Source of the DNA: Candidatus Poseidoniaceae archaeon
GTDB taxonomy: Archaea > Thermoplasmatota > Poseidoniia > Poseidoniales > Poseidoniaceae
Direction of reading: 5' to 3'
DNA length: 15,352 nt
NCBI GenBank assembly: GCA_030741455.1
Contig: JASLVI010000021.1
Location: forward strand, 1-15,352
Shown: positions 15,025 through 15,352 of the stretch, piece by piece
How positions within the stretch are numbered: the first letter of the stretch is position 1
How the letters are laid out: every line of letters starts with the position of its first letter
Notes under the pieces: model-generated
Databases searched by the model: none
The model's input: the letters and a program-made list of their open reading frames with translations, nothing else
What the model was told of the DNA's origin: nothing
Translations under genes and position numbers: made by a program

Positions 15025-15297
15025 ATGCCAGAGAAACGAACCGTCAAAGTCAATGGTGAAGAATTCGAAGTTGAAATCGAACTCAATGATGATGGAACCT
15101 ATGAAGCAACTGTTGAAGGTCAAACCTTCTCAATCGAGGTTCCAAATGCGCAAGCTGCACCTCGTGCACGTCGTGGAGGCGGCGGTAAGAAGAAGAAATC
15201 CGGAACCGTCTCCGCAAACATTCCAGGCAAGGTGGTGACCGTTGAAGTCAAGGAAGGCGATGTAGTCAAAGAGGGTCAAGTCATTCTTATCCTTTAG
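15025..15297 (+). CDS. Biotin carrier protein of the acyl-CoA carboxylase, interrupted before the biotinylation site
   Basis: It should carry covalently bound biotin between the carboxylase and PccB. ATG 15025 follows GGAGATGAT overlapping the previous stop. The visible 90 residues have an N-terminal beta-rich module (KVNGEEFEVEIE), a linker of Ala/Pro/Arg/Gly/Lys, and the first half of a biotinyl domain (ANIPGKVVTVEVKEGDVVKEGQVILIL). The frame stops at TAG 15295-15297, precisely where the lysine-bearing E-A-M-K-M motif should begin, so this product could not be biotinylated. Because the bases after the stop still align with the missing part of the domain, I read this as a complete gene damaged by sequence errors at the window end, or as a recently broken one. 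The intact carrier would continue past the window. Confidence 0.85.
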   Translation: MPEKRTVKVNGEEFEVEIELNDDGTYEATVEGQTFSIEVPNAQAAPRARRGGGGKKKKSGTVSANIPGKVVTVEVKEGDVVKEGQVILIL

Positions 15298-15352
15298 GTG
15301 ATGAATTTGATATTATTATTTTATTGTAGGGTTATTGTTTTTGTTATCTTTT
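15298..15352 (+). other. T-rich, probably corrupted continuation of the biotinyl domain
   Basis: These 55 bases are 33 T, 11 A, 10 G and only 1 C, unlike the rest of the window. Read in the carrier frame from the stop, the codons TAG GTG ATG AAT TTG line up with E-A-M-K-M, each one base away from a normal codon. Twelve codons later the frame reads GTT ATT GTT TTT GTT where V-D-G-V-V is expected. Most differences are changes to T. This points to poor sequence at a contig end, and less likely to real decay. Confidence 0.6.

Noticed and set aside
15298..15352. AT-rich terminator after the biotin carrier
   Set aside because: A T-rich tail after a stop looks like an archaeal terminator, but the in-register match to the missing half of the biotinyl domain explains it better as damaged coding sequence.

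Overview
The window looks like a chromosomal segment of a marine, respiring euryarchaeon, most likely a Poseidoniales (Marine Group II, Thermoplasmatota) relative. This is an inference from three things: archaeal expression signals (strong GAGGTGAT ribosome sites inside operons, and a TATA box about 27-30 bp before an SD-less start), archaeal-style propionyl/methylmalonyl-CoA genes, and bacterial-type glycerolipid acyltransferase and thiol genes. No rRNA or marker gene is present to prove it. The window is almost fully coding; no gap exceeds 100 bp, and I see no tRNA, rRNA, insertion sequence, CRISPR or long repeat.

Region 1 (1-5030, + strand) is the end of a respiratory operon. It holds the 3' end of an unidentified gene, a small two-helix membrane protein, a Rieske Fe-S protein, a b6-type cytochrome b half, and a 928-residue fusion. 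The fusion joins the second half of cytochrome b (subunit IV-like, PDWY motif) to an extracytoplasmic domain, another membrane helix, a 2[4Fe-4S] ferredoxin module and two complete CCG domains of the HdrB/HdrD/GlpC type. This apparent fusion of a bc-type quinol enzyme with a heterodisulfide-reductase-like catalytic arm is the most striking thing here.

Region 2 (5033-11493, - strand, convergent to region 1 with 2 bp between stops) reads, in transcription order: cobalamin-binding subunit of methylmalonyl-CoA mutase, MeaB-type GTPase, a dolichol/phytol-kinase-like membrane protein, a 36-residue membrane peptide, then (after a clear TATA box) asparagine synthetase, a proteobacterial-type glutamate-cysteine ligase, an unrecognised polytopic membrane protein, a small 2[4Fe-4S] ferredoxin and a small two-helix protein. 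Several junctions overlap, so this is one or two operons.

Region 3 (11571-15352, + strand, divergent from region 2) has an SCT1/PlsC-like acyltransferase with a C-terminal membrane domain, the propionyl-CoA carboxylase carboxyltransferase subunit, a 61-residue accessory protein and the biotin carrier. With the mutase subunit and MeaB next door, the cluster converts propionyl-CoA via methylmalonyl-CoA to succinyl-CoA. The biotin carrier is cut by a TAG exactly where its biotinylation motif should begin. The last 55 bases are 60% T, yet still align codon by codon with a normal biotinyl domain, so the end of the window is probably degraded or erroneous sequence, not a real gene end.
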